From assembly GCA_030611815.1 (NCBI GenBank), contig JAUWPC010000157.1, positions 1 through 7,729 of the forward strand: a stretch of DNA of 7,729 nucleotides. Reading direction: 5' to 3'. The translations under genes and the position numbers were made by a program. Positions 1 to 7,486 of this stretch are shown here, in pieces. This DNA is from Desulfobacteraceae bacterium (GTDB lineage: Bacteria; Desulfobacterota; DSM-4660; Desulfatiglandales; Desulfatiglandaceae). Numbering within the stretch: the stretch's first letter is position 1; each line of letters opens with the position of its first letter. The notes under the pieces are model-generated. The model saw only the letters and a program-made list of their open reading frames with translations, was not told where the DNA came from and ran no database searches.

Positions 1-912
1 ATCCTTTCCGGTGACCATGTTTATAAGATGGACTACGCCCGGTTTAGGAGCTACCACGAGGCCAATAAAGCAGACGTAACCATCGCCGTCATCGAGCAGG
101 GGAAGGAGATGGCCGGCCAGTTCGGCATCTTGGAGGTAAACAAAGGGTTCCGGGTCAAGGGCTTTCAGGAGAAACCAAAAAACCCCAAGACCATACCCGG
201 AGACTCCGCCCGTGTCCTGGCCTCAATGGGAATATACATATTTAAAACGCAGGTCCTGATTGACCTGCTCCAAAGGGACGACCGGCCCGATTTCGGCAAG
301 CACCTCCTGCCCGGCATCCTCGAAACCCACCGTGTCATGGCCTATCCCTACCGCCGGGAAAACAAGATCCGGGATATCATAGCCTACACCGACACAAAAG
401 GTATACGCCGGGAGAAAATGGTTGACAGCATCCGCGACTCGGCCTATTGGCGTGATGTGGGGACCGTGGATTCATACTGGAATGCCAACATGGACCTGAC
501 AGGTGTAGATCCATACTTTAACATGTATGGCAGGCACTGGCCCATACGCACCTATCAGCGCCAGTATCCTCCGGTAAAGACCGTATTTGCGCGGGAATCA
601 GGCGCCAAGCCCAGGGTTGGCCAGGTCCTTGATTCCTTAGTGGCGCACGGCTCGATCATCAGCGGGGCGCTGGTCCGAAACAGCGTGCTGTCGTATAATG
701 TTTTTGTTCAAAGCTGGGCCTCGGTCGATGAATCCGTTATCTTGGAAAATGTAGTTATCGGGCGCCACGCCCGGATCAAGAAGACCATTATTGCTGAAGG
801 GGTTGTTATCCCGCCTCACAGCAAGATAGGATATCATCCCGAGCAGGACGGGGATCGTTTTACCGTCACCTCTCGTGGGATTACCCTGGTTACACGGGAA
901 AATTTTCAGTAG
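1..912 (+). CDS. glgC: Glucose-1-phosphate adenylyltransferase (ADP-glucose pyrophosphorylase), 5' end cut by window
   Basis: This enzyme makes ADP-glucose and pyrophosphate from ATP and glucose 1-phosphate, the committed step of bacterial glycogen synthesis in the cytoplasm. The frame is open from base 1. It begins ILSGDHVYKMDY, the GlgC segment that lies about 125 residues into the full protein, so 303 of a usual 410-430 residues are present. The sugar-phosphate-binding GFQEKP motif is visible (Lys at residue 58 of the fragment), as is the YWRDVGTVDSYW segment typical of GlgC. The last ~100 residues form the left-handed beta-helix (hexapeptide-like GSIISGALV, SVILENVVIG, TIIAEGVVI). The missing N-terminal part would carry the GGxGxRL nucleotide motif. 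The stop codon TAG at 910-912 lies in the first bases of a repeat element. A second glgC starts at 7626, so this genome has at least two copies here. Confidence 0.95.
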   Translation: MLSGDHVYKMDYARFRSYHEANKADVTIAVIEQGKEMAGQFGILEVNKGFRVKGFQEKPKNPKTIPGDSARVLASMGIYIFKTQVLIDLLQRDDRPDFGKHLLPGILETHRVMAYPYRRENKIRDIIAYTDTKGIRREKMVDSIRDSAYWRDVGTVDSYWNANMDLTGVDPYFNMYGRHWPIRTYQRQYPPVKTVFARESGAKPRVGQVLDSLVAHGSIISGALVRNSVLSYNVFVQSWASVDESVILENVVIGRHARIKKTIIAEGVVIPPHSKIGYHPEQDGDRFTVTSRGITLVTRENFQ

Positions 913-986
913 CCGTGAACCCAACTTTCAGCAGGAAACCCTGTCGAAGATCCCCGCCACAGGCGGGGGAACCCGTGAACGGTTAC
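909..986. repeat. Palindromic intergenic repeat element, copy 1 (about 78 bp)
   Basis: The ends are imperfect inverted repeats: GTAGCCGT at 909-916 and ACGGTTAC at 979-986 (7 of 8 complementary). The right end, GAACCCGTGAACGGTTAC at 969-986, matches 7562-7579 at 17 of 18 bases and, in reverse complement, 7497-7514 at 17 of 18. The core CCGTGAAC occurs twice inside the element (913-920 and 973-980). Similar length and similar ends in the copy at 7497-7579 suggest one family of small palindromic elements (REP- or MITE-like). No transposase is present in the window. Its left end overlaps the glgC stop codon. Family name unknown; boundaries are my reading of the inverted ends. Confidence 0.6.
952..968. 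other. GC-rich hairpin downstream of glgC
   Basis: CCCCGCC (952-958), loop ACA, GGCGGGG (962-968) form a perfect 7-base-pair stem, extendable by a T-G wobble. It lies 40 bases after the glgC stop and inside the repeat element. There is no T-tract after it, so it is not a classical Rho-independent terminator. It could still attenuate read-through or stabilise the 3' end of glgC mRNA. Confidence 0.5.
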
Positions 987-1019
987 GTGAAATGTAACTA
1001 CGGATAGACGGTAGCATGG

Positions 1020-1568
1020 ATGGGAGAACAAAGCGTCTACGATGACCTGGAGCCCAAAATTCATCAGAGAATCGCTGAGGCGGTTGCCGGCGCGGCCCCG
1101 GTTTTAGATATTGCCTGTGGTGATGGCAGGTTGATCGGTTTCATTGCATCGGGGTCAGGCTGCAAGACTTATGGTGTCGATATCTCCGTATCTCATCTGG
1201 TCGAAGCCCGGGAAAAAGCCGAGGCTCAGGGCATCTCGCATCTTGTGCTCCTCGGTGCCGGGGATGCACAGACACTCTGCTTTCTTGATGAATCCTTCGG
1301 CTCTCTTATCATGCTTTACTCTTTGCACGAGATTCGGCGTCTGCCGCCGGCACTGGAAGAGGCTCGACGAGTATTGATGCCTGGCGGGAAGTTCATAGTA
1401 GTGGATCCTATTAAAGGCGGCAAAGCAGAAACGCTCTGGAATGAGTCTTATTATGGCCTGGCGGAGATTGAGTTTATGTTGACACGTGCAGGATTCAGCG
1501 AGCTGACTTCCGACTTCCTGTATGATGATATTGTGTTTGTTTCGGCAAAAAAGGTCCCAGTTTATTAA
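1020..1568 (+). CDS. Small class I SAM-dependent methyltransferase
   Basis: This 182-residue protein has the Rossmann methyltransferase signature of the Methyltransf_11/UbiE-like group: motif I VLDIACGDG at residues 28-36, the acidic ribose-binding residue Asp54 in YGVDIS, GAGDAQ at 79-84 (adenine contact region), the FGSLIMLYSLHEI strand at 93-105, and LMPGGKFIVVDP at 119-130. It should transfer a methyl group from SAM; the acceptor is unknown. It is the first gene of the operon, about 30 bases before a glycosyltransferase, so a sugar or glycan acceptor is possible, but nothing in the protein proves this. The start ATG at 1020 is the only choice, because a stop codon in the same frame lies at 1005-1007 and no other start codon intervenes. 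No good Shine-Dalgarno sequence precedes it. It lacks signal peptide and membrane segments, so is cytoplasmic. Confidence 0.85.
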   Translation: MGEQSVYDDLEPKIHQRIAEAVAGAAPVLDIACGDGRLIGFIASGSGCKTYGVDISVSHLVEAREKAEAQGISHLVLLGAGDAQTLCFLDESFGSLIMLYSLHEIRRLPPALEEARRVLMPGGKFIVVDPIKGGKAETLWNESYYGLAEIEFMLTRAGFSELTSDFLYDDIVFVSAKKVPVY

Positions 1569-1598
1569 CTCTTGTTGATGTACTGGGGGAAATGACCT

Positions 1599-2630
1599 AT
1601 GAAAATTGGAATGCTATCCCCTATCGCATGGAGAACCCCACCAAGGCATTATGGGCCCTGGGAGAACGTGGTGTCTCTCTTAACAGAAGCCTTGGTGAAG
1701 AGAGGGATTGATGTCACCCTCTTTGCCACCGGAGATTCCCTTACCAGCGCCAGACTCCGGGCGATTTGCAAAAAGGGATACGAAGAAGACAGGTCAATAG
1801 AACCCAAGATCTGGGAATGTCTGCATATATCGGAGGTGTTTGAACACGCAGGTGAATTCGATCTGATTCACAATAATTTTGATTTTCTACCCCTGACATA
1901 CAGCGGCCTGATCTCAACCCCAGTCATCACGACTATTCATGGCTTTTCTTCTCCTAAAATATACCCTGTATATCAAAAATACAATGACACGGCCTTTTAT
2001 GTATCTATCAGCAAGGCTGACAGGCTTAATTCACTGGATTACGTGGCAAATGTCTATCACGGTATCGACATCTCTCAATTTACCTTTCAGCCAAGGCCCG
2101 GTGAATATTTACTCTTTTTTGGCAGGATTCATATTGATAAAGGTGCCGGGGAAGCAATTGAGATCGCAAAGAAAAGCGGCATGAAACTCATCATGGCCGG
2201 GATTATTCAGAACTCACAATATTACGAAAAAAATATAAGGCCATTCATAGATGGAAGGAGCGTTATTTACGTAGGAAGTGCGGGACCCGAAAAACGCGAT
2301 AGTCTCCTCGGAAACGCTTATGCACTGCTGCATCCCATCAATTTCAATGAACCATTTGGCCTGTCAGTGGTTGAATCCATGGCCTGTGGTACGCCGGTTA
2401 TCGCATTTAATAGGGGGAGTATGCCCGAACTAATCAGCCATGGCCATAATGGTTTTTTGGTTCAGACAGTGGATGAAGCGGTCGCTGCGGTCCATGATAT
2501 CCCTATGATCAAAAGATCAGCCTGCAGGAGGGTGGTGGAGGAGCGTTTCACGGCAGACCGCATGGCAAAAGACTACATCGATGTATACCGGCGGATACTC
2601 AAGATGACCAGGCTTGAGGGACACCGATAA
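1599..2630 (+). CDS. GT4 family glycosyltransferase (retaining, GT-B fold)
   Basis: This 343-residue protein has complete GT4 features: an N-terminal Rossmann domain (MKIGMLSPIAWRTPPRHYG, then LTEALVKRGIDVTLFATGDS), the donor-phosphate residues Arg176 and Lys181 in GRIHIDKG, and an intact EX7E motif, Glu251 to Glu259 in EPFGLSVVE, followed by SMACGTPVIAF. The N-terminus resembles the GT4 subgroup often annotated as UDP-glucose:tetrahydrobiopterin glucosyltransferase-like, a label that rarely predicts the true acceptor. It should transfer a sugar from a nucleotide-sugar donor to an unknown acceptor. The start ATG has a GGGGA Shine-Dalgarno sequence (1586-1590) 8 bases upstream. The next gene, a GH130 enzyme, begins 16 bases after its stop. 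The neighbouring GH130 enzymes make mannose a candidate sugar and glgC makes glucose another; the sequence does not decide. Confidence 0.9.
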   Translation: MKIGMLSPIAWRTPPRHYGPWENVVSLLTEALVKRGIDVTLFATGDSLTSARLRAICKKGYEEDRSIEPKIWECLHISEVFEHAGEFDLIHNNFDFLPLTYSGLISTPVITTIHGFSSPKIYPVYQKYNDTAFYVSISKADRLNSLDYVANVYHGIDISQFTFQPRPGEYLLFFGRIHIDKGAGEAIEIAKKSGMKLIMAGIIQNSQYYEKNIRPFIDGRSVIYVGSAGPEKRDSLLGNAYALLHPINFNEPFGLSVVESMACGTPVIAFNRGSMPELISHGHNGFLVQTVDEAVAAVHDIPMIKRSACRRVVEERFTADRMAKDYIDVYRRILKMTRLEGHR

Positions 2631-2635
2631 GGAAA

Positions 2636-2640
2636 AGAGG
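2636..2640 (+). promoter_or_regulatory. Ribosome binding site that sets the GH130 start at 2647
   Basis: AGAGG at 2636-2640 lies 6 bases before ATG 2647. A longer reading from a TTG codon at 2614 is possible, but it has no ribosome site at proper distance and would overlap the upstream GT4 gene by 17 bases. ATG 2647 is therefore preferred. Confidence 0.7.
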
Positions 2641-2646
2641 ACCTTG

Positions 2647-3588
2647 ATGAATAACATAAAATCAATCATTAAGAGATACCCGGAAAATCCGATACTCACC
2701 CCTGATGATGTCCCCTACCCTGTCGCTACCGTCCACAATGCAGGGATTGTTAAACATGCAGGCAGTTATATGATGCTGTTCAGATCGCATCTCCATAATG
2801 GGCGCTCCATAATCGGCCTTGCCAAAAGTGATAATGGCTTCGACTTCAAAGTAATGCCCAAGCCATTCCTTGTGCCTGCGGAGCATGGCATCTTCGCAGA
2901 GTATGAAGAATTTGGTGTAGAAGACCTACGCATTTCCCCTTTGGAGGACTACTACACGCTAACTTACAGCGCCTATTCACGGCATGGAGCCCGGATTGCG
3001 CTTGCACGCACCCGAGACTTTGAGCACATAGAGCGCATAGCGCTCATAAGCCAGGCAGACATGAGAAATGTAGTTGTATTCCCGGAAAAACTTCAGGACA
3101 GATACGTCCGGCTTGATAGACCCCATACCGAGATAACTCCCTGGTCCATCTGGATTTCATATTCCCCCGATCTTATCCACTGGGGAGATTCAAGGCTTAT
3201 TATGAAACCGCTCCAGTATCACTGGGATGAACTGAAGGTGGGACCCGGTGCACCCCCATTCAGAACTGACAGAGGATGGCTCCACATCTACCATGGTGTT
3301 TTCCAGACCATGGCGGGGGCGGTATATCGCCTGGGCGTTGCCCTCCATGACTTAAAGGACCCATCCACCATCATAGGTGTTTCCGACCAATGGATTCTCC
3401 AACCCCAGGACCCATGGGAGCTGACTGGCTATGTCCCCAACGTGGTATTCACCTGTGGGGCAGTCCCTGAAGAAGATGGCACGGTTAAGGTGTACTGGGG
3501 CGGCGCTGACACCGTAATGTGCGCGGGTACAGCCAGTATTGCTGCTCTGGTGGAACTATGTTTAAATGATCCAAGACAGCCCATGTAA
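2647..3588 (+). CDS. GH130 family enzyme, short form, mannoside phosphorylase-like
   Basis: This 313-residue protein is close to the usual ~300-340 residues of GH130, a five-bladed beta-propeller family of beta-mannoside phosphorylases and some hydrolases. It starts with the family-like RYPENPILTPDDV; Arg46 in LFRSH is the expected substrate contact of blade 1. The FGVEDLR motif carries the expected catalytic Asp93. Further features are Arg112 in AYSRHG, Lys197 in LKVGPGAPPF, and His216 in IYHGV. Arg, Lys and His are the residue types that bind phosphate in characterised GH130 phosphorylases, so phosphorolysis (releasing mannose 1-phosphate) is favoured; matching individual residues to those structures is by motif only. 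No signal peptide is seen, so it acts inside the cell, as phosphorylases do. It ends 19 bases before a second, longer GH130 gene with a different residue at the Lys197 position. Confidence 0.88.
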   Translation: MNNIKSIIKRYPENPILTPDDVPYPVATVHNAGIVKHAGSYMMLFRSHLHNGRSIIGLAKSDNGFDFKVMPKPFLVPAEHGIFAEYEEFGVEDLRISPLEDYYTLTYSAYSRHGARIALARTRDFEHIERIALISQADMRNVVVFPEKLQDRYVRLDRPHTEITPWSIWISYSPDLIHWGDSRLIMKPLQYHWDELKVGPGAPPFRTDRGWLHIYHGVFQTMAGAVYRLGVALHDLKDPSTIIGVSDQWILQPQDPWELTGYVPNVVFTCGAVPEEDGTVKVYWGGADTVMCAGTASIAALVELCLNDPRQPM

Positions 3589-3594
3589 ATTTGT

Positions 3595-3600
3595 AAAGGG
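3595..3600 (+). promoter_or_regulatory. Ribosome binding site that sets the long GH130 start at 3608
   Basis: AAAGGG at 3595-3600 lies 7 bases before ATG 3608. An in-frame ATG at 3566 would add 14 residues and overlap the end of the upstream gene, but lacks a comparable ribosome site, so 3608 is preferred. Confidence 0.65.
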
Positions 3601-3607
3601 TGACAAA

Positions 3608-5071
3608 ATGAATGTAGAGTCAAAAGTCTTAAGAAAAAGAGGGAGATATATCAAAGACACTACGAGGGTGATAGCGCGCCCTTATCTCCCTGGCGGTGAT
3701 GATCGCAACAAAAAGATTATCGAGCGAGTTTTGGATTTATCGGAAGAAAAAGTCTCTGTGCTGTTTGAACAGGTGCTGACGAATTTCTCAGAGAGGCACA
3801 GGGACATTGGGGTGGTCTTTGAAAACAATTTTCAAAGGATCCAAGCACTCATTCCCGAAGGTGGCGTGATATCTGACAAAAAGCGGGCATTGATGGGCGC
3901 ATACTTTACTATGGAATATTCCATTGAATCGGCAGCGCTCTTTAACCCTTCCATCGTATTGCATCCAAACCAGGTCGACCTTCCCGAGGGGTGTATCCGG
4001 TTCATTATGAGCTTCAGGGCGGTGGGAGAAGGCCACATATCCTCCATTGAATTCAGGAGCGGAAAGATTGATGTGGATAACAACATTTCATTGGACCCTG
4101 TCAGCGATTTTGTTGAAACACCTGAAATCCAATTAAACCCTACATTTAACAAACACCTGTTCCAGTTGAAACTAAATGAAATTAATGCCTGCAATGAAAT
4201 AACAACTTACCTGCTGGAGAGATTACCCCCTGAATTTACCTATGAACAGGGAAAGCATGAAATAATGGAACTCCTGAAGAAACGGATCTTCCCGGATCCT
4301 ATGCAGAGCGAGACGGTTGATATCGTTTCCTGGGTTGCCAAATCCAACTACGAAATAAAATTTAGCCCGGATCGCAGAATGTCCGAAAGGGCAATTTTTC
4401 CGGTCTCAGAGAATGAGAGCATGGGGATCGAAGATGCCAGATTTGTGCGCTTTGTTGATGACAATGGAGATGCAACCTATTACGCTACATACACTGCGTA
4501 CAATGGCCGTACTATTTTACCCCAAATGATTCAAACAAAGGATTTTGTCACCTTTAAAATCCTTACCCTCAACGGTAAAGCAGTCCAGAACAAGGGAATG
4601 GCCCTCTTCCCGAGGCGCATCAATGGAAAATTTGTGATGGCCTCCAGGCAGGATGGAGAAAACAATCACATAATGTTTTCAGACCACATGCATTTCTGGC
4701 AAGAATCCCGTATTATACAGGAACCCTCCAGACCATGGGAGTTTGTCCAGATCGGGAATTGCGGTTCCCCTGTGGAAACCGAAGAGGGATGGATCCTGCT
4801 GACACACGGTGTAGGGCCAATGAGGCAATACTCCATTGGTGCCCTGCTTTTAGACTTGGACGACCCAACAAAAATAATCGGGTGGCTGCCTGAACCTCTC
4901 ATTACCCCCAATGAGGAAGAACGGGACGGCTATGTGCCTAATGTGGTTTATACATGTGGTTCGATCATTCACAATGGAGACTTGATCATACCCTACGGGA
5001 TGTCTGATACTAAGTCAGGGTTTGCCTCTATTCCGGTCAGGGAATTATTAGATTTTATGAAAAGGGCCTGA
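3608..5071 (+). CDS. GH130-like enzyme, long form with helical N-terminus and insertion
   Basis: This 487-residue protein keeps the GH130 propeller core: Arg137 in MSFRAVG (blade 1), catalytic Asp276 in MGIEDARF, TKDF, the NCGSPVETEEGWILLTHGV segment, and the DGYVPNVVYTCG closing motif, also found in the shorter neighbour (TGYVPNVVFTCG). It is longer because of a helical N-terminus (about residues 20-75) and a predicted helical insertion (about 165-245) between blade 1 and the catalytic Asp. Gln381 stands where the neighbour has Lys197, each exactly 19 residues before the conserved His (His400 here). The neighbour's Arg112 is not conserved at the aligned place either. Loss of basic phosphate ligands is known in GH130 hydrolases, so hydrolysis, transfer or a non-catalytic role should be considered. 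Cytoplasmic, with no signal peptide. GH130 membership is secure; activity is open. Confidence 0.85.
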   Translation: MNVESKVLRKRGRYIKDTTRVIARPYLPGGDDRNKKIIERVLDLSEEKVSVLFEQVLTNFSERHRDIGVVFENNFQRIQALIPEGGVISDKKRALMGAYFTMEYSIESAALFNPSIVLHPNQVDLPEGCIRFIMSFRAVGEGHISSIEFRSGKIDVDNNISLDPVSDFVETPEIQLNPTFNKHLFQLKLNEINACNEITTYLLERLPPEFTYEQGKHEIMELLKKRIFPDPMQSETVDIVSWVAKSNYEIKFSPDRRMSERAIFPVSENESMGIEDARFVRFVDDNGDATYYATYTAYNGRTILPQMIQTKDFVTFKILTLNGKAVQNKGMALFPRRINGKFVMASRQDGENNHIMFSDHMHFWQESRIIQEPSRPWEFVQIGNCGSPVETEEGWILLTHGVGPMRQYSIGALLLDLDDPTKIIGWLPEPLITPNEEERDGYVPNVVYTCGSIIHNGDLIIPYGMSDTKSGFASIPVRELLDFMKRA

Positions 5072-5113
5072 TGCAGCAGAAAACACCAAAAGAGCGGAGG
5101 TAAGACATATCGC

Positions 5114-7420
5114 ATGGTGGAAACCAAAAGAAGTGCTAAGGTATCAAGGATATCGGTAATCGGCAACTATCTACCACGCCGGTGTGGAATTGCCACCTAT
5201 ACAACCAACCTCTGTAATGCGCTTGCCCTGGAGATAGAAAAGAATTCTGACCTTATCGTGGTCGCCATGGACGACATACCAGAAGGGCATGACTATCCTG
5301 ACCGCGTCAAATTCAGTGTCCGGGCAAATGTTCAGGCAGATTACTACTGGGCAGCCAATTTTCTCAACGCCAATCAGTATGACGTTGCCATTCTCCAGCA
5401 CGAATTTGGCATATTCGGCGGGGAGGACGGATCGTATATCCTTCATATGCTGAAGGCCTTGCGTATGCCCGTCATTACCAACCTCCACACCGTTGTCAGA
5501 GAACCTACCCACGGGCAAAAGGTCATCATAAAAGAAATAGCCCGATTTTCTGATCGCTTGCTGGTCATGAGCCATAAGGCGAAAAAACTGCTTGTCAATA
5601 TCTATGGTGTACCAGGGGATAAGATTTCATTTATCCCCCACGGAATCCCAAACGTTTCATTTGGAAAGCCAGGTAAGTATAACAATCTTTTCGGTATTAA
5701 GGGCAGAGATATGATACTTACCTTTGGACTCCTTGGCCCCAGTAAGGGAATAGAAAATATGATAAAGGCAATGCCCGCCGTCATTGATAAATTCCCCGAA
5801 GTCGCATACCTGGTTCTGGGGCAAACCCATCCCCATGTTAAGGAAATTGCAGGCGATGCCTACAGGCATAGCCTCCAGCAACTGGCAAACCAAATGGATA
5901 TCCAGGACCACATCATATTTCACAACCAGTTCGTCTCGGATGAGACATTAATACAGTATCTCCAGAGTGCAAAGATCTATGCCATACCATATTTGGAGAA
6001 GGAGCAGATAGCTTCAGGCACACTTGCCTATGCCATTGGAGTTGGCGCCGCAATCGTCTCGACATCATTCTGGTATGCAGAAGAAGTCCTAGGTGATGGA
6101 CGTGGCAGACTTATCCCCTTTAACGATCCTGACTCGATGGCGCTGGAAATCATAAGACTCCTGGAGAACAGTCAGGAACGGGACGAAATGCGCTCGCAGG
6201 CATATCAATATGGAAGATCAATGGTCTTCGAGGAGGTGGCACGTGGGCACCTGGATCTAATCTCGGAGGTCTGGAAACTCCGGAGGCAAATCCCCAGAGA
6301 TCTGACAGTGGCCAGGCAAGATCACCAGGTCCTGGACGAACTTCCCGAGATAGATCTTTTCCATCTGAAGAGCATAACAGATGACACAGGCATTCTCCAG
6401 CATGCCAAGTACAATGTCCCGGACCTAAATTACGGTTACTGTACCGATGACAATGCAAGGGCCCTTATTGCCCTGTGCATATATTACTCACTGCGTAAAG
6501 ACAAAACGATCCTGCCGATTCTAAAAAAGTATCTTGCCTTTCTCCACTTTGCCTTCAATCCGGAAAATGCCAGGTTCAGAAATTTTCTTTCCTATGACAG
6601 GCGATGGTTAGAGGATAGAGGCAGCGAAGATTCCCATGCGAGGGCCATCTGGGCACTCGGCATAGCGGTCAAGTATGCCCCAAACGATGGCATACGCAAT
6701 ATGGCCATGCGTTTATTTCATGATGGGCTCATTCCCCTGGAGGCCTTCAGTTCACCTCGCTCCTGGGCATTTAGCGTTGTCGGTCTTGATGCCTACCTCA
6801 ACAAATACGGTGGAGACTCACAAGTCCGCAGGCTCAGGACGGAACTGGCGGAAAAATTGTTTCACTTTTTTAAGGACAACTGCCGTGAGGGATGGCTGTG
6901 GTGTGAAGACACCATAACCTATGCAAATGCAAAGATTCCCCATGCAATGGTACTGGCAGGCCAGTGGATACCGAATCCTGAGATGTTCGAGACAGGGACA
7001 CGTATACTTGAATGGCTCCTCCAGATACAAACCGCCGAAGACGGGCATCTATCCGTCATCGGGAACTCAGGATGGTATGCACGAGGTGGTGAAAAGGCAA
7101 ACTTTGACCAGCAGCCTATAGAGGCCATGAGCCTTATTGATGCCTGCATTGATGTCTATGTAGCAACAGGAGACACAAGATGGTTTCAAGAGGCCCAGCG
7201 CTGCCTGGGATGGTTTCTTGGCCGAAATGATCTCAATGTAGCCCTGTATGATTTTGAAACAGGTGGGTGCTGCGATGGCCTTCAACCGGATGGAGTCAAT
7301 GAGAACCAGGGAGCTGAATCAACAATCAGTTGGCTCATTTCACTCCTAAAAATGTATCAGATCATGGGAATGCATAACCTTATCGCCGACAAAAAAGCAA
7401 TTTTTGGCGGAGATATTTAA
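5114..7420 (+). CDS. Bifunctional-looking protein: GT4-type glycosyltransferase fused to a six-hairpin glycosidase-like domain
   Basis: This 768-residue protein has two parts. Residues ~10-390 are a GT-B glycosyltransferase of the GT4 type: NYLPRRCGIATYT (18-30), QHEFGIFGG (95-103), FGLLGPSKGIE with Lys211, THPHV (238-242), and EQIASGTLAYAIG followed by WYAEEVLGDGRGR. The EX7E motif is altered: Glu297 is present but the second Glu is Ala305, and the usual Arg of the GRL..KG motif is missing. Residues ~410-760 look like an (alpha/alpha)6 six-hairpin domain: CTDDNAR (443-449), EDSHARAIWALG (from 505), W-rich helices, FDQQPIEA (664-671) and ENQGAEST (730-737). Acidic residues such as Asp445, Asp446, Glu505, Asp506 and Glu735 are catalytic candidates. 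I do not know its substrate. The start is ATG 5114; the GGAGG at 5096-5100 is 13 bases upstream, longer than ideal, but no nearer in-frame start exists. Last gene of the operon; no signal peptide. Confidence 0.85.
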   Translation: MVETKRSAKVSRISVIGNYLPRRCGIATYTTNLCNALALEIEKNSDLIVVAMDDIPEGHDYPDRVKFSVRANVQADYYWAANFLNANQYDVAILQHEFGIFGGEDGSYILHMLKALRMPVITNLHTVVREPTHGQKVIIKEIARFSDRLLVMSHKAKKLLVNIYGVPGDKISFIPHGIPNVSFGKPGKYNNLFGIKGRDMILTFGLLGPSKGIENMIKAMPAVIDKFPEVAYLVLGQTHPHVKEIAGDAYRHSLQQLANQMDIQDHIIFHNQFVSDETLIQYLQSAKIYAIPYLEKEQIASGTLAYAIGVGAAIVSTSFWYAEEVLGDGRGRLIPFNDPDSMALEIIRLLENSQERDEMRSQAYQYGRSMVFEEVARGHLDLISEVWKLRRQIPRDLTVARQDHQVLDELPEIDLFHLKSITDDTGILQHAKYNVPDLNYGYCTDDNARALIALCIYYSLRKDKTILPILKKYLAFLHFAFNPENARFRNFLSYDRRWLEDRGSEDSHARAIWALGIAVKYAPNDGIRNMAMRLFHDGLIPLEAFSSPRSWAFSVVGLDAYLNKYGGDSQVRRLRTELAEKLFHFFKDNCREGWLWCEDTITYANAKIPHAMVLAGQWIPNPEMFETGTRILEWLLQIQTAEDGHLSVIGNSGWYARGGEKANFDQQPIEAMSLIDACIDVYVATGDTRWFQEAQRCLGWFLGRNDLNVALYDFETGGCCDGLQPDGVNENQGAESTISWLISLLKMYQIMGMHNLIADKKAIFGGDI

Positions 7421-7486
7421 CTGACTCGTAAGGATTGCTGATGGGAATCGGGAGTGGTTCTTGAACCTATACATGAGGGAAAGACC

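Noticed and set aside
990..1000. Possible -10 box TAACTA before the methyltransferase
   Set aside because: No matching -35 hexamer lies at the right spacing; an AT-rich hexamer alone is not support for a promoter.
1016..1045. ATG at 1016 opening another frame just before the methyltransferase ATG
   Set aside because: It ends after nine codons. The overlapping ATGGATGG may slightly affect initiation but does not encode a protein.
2614..2646. TTG start extending the short GH130 enzyme by 11 residues
   Set aside because: It overlaps the upstream GT4 gene and lacks a ribosome site, while ATG 2647 has AGAGG at the right distance and leaves the domain complete.
3566..3607. ATG 3566 as the start of the long GH130 enzyme
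   Set aside because: It lies inside the upstream gene without a good ribosome site; AAAGGG seven bases before ATG 3608 is better.
6150..6458. Open frame of 102 codons on the minus strand
   Set aside because: It lies wholly within the GT4/six-hairpin gene, has low-complexity Pro/His/Arg composition and resembles no family; it is a shadow of the coding frame.
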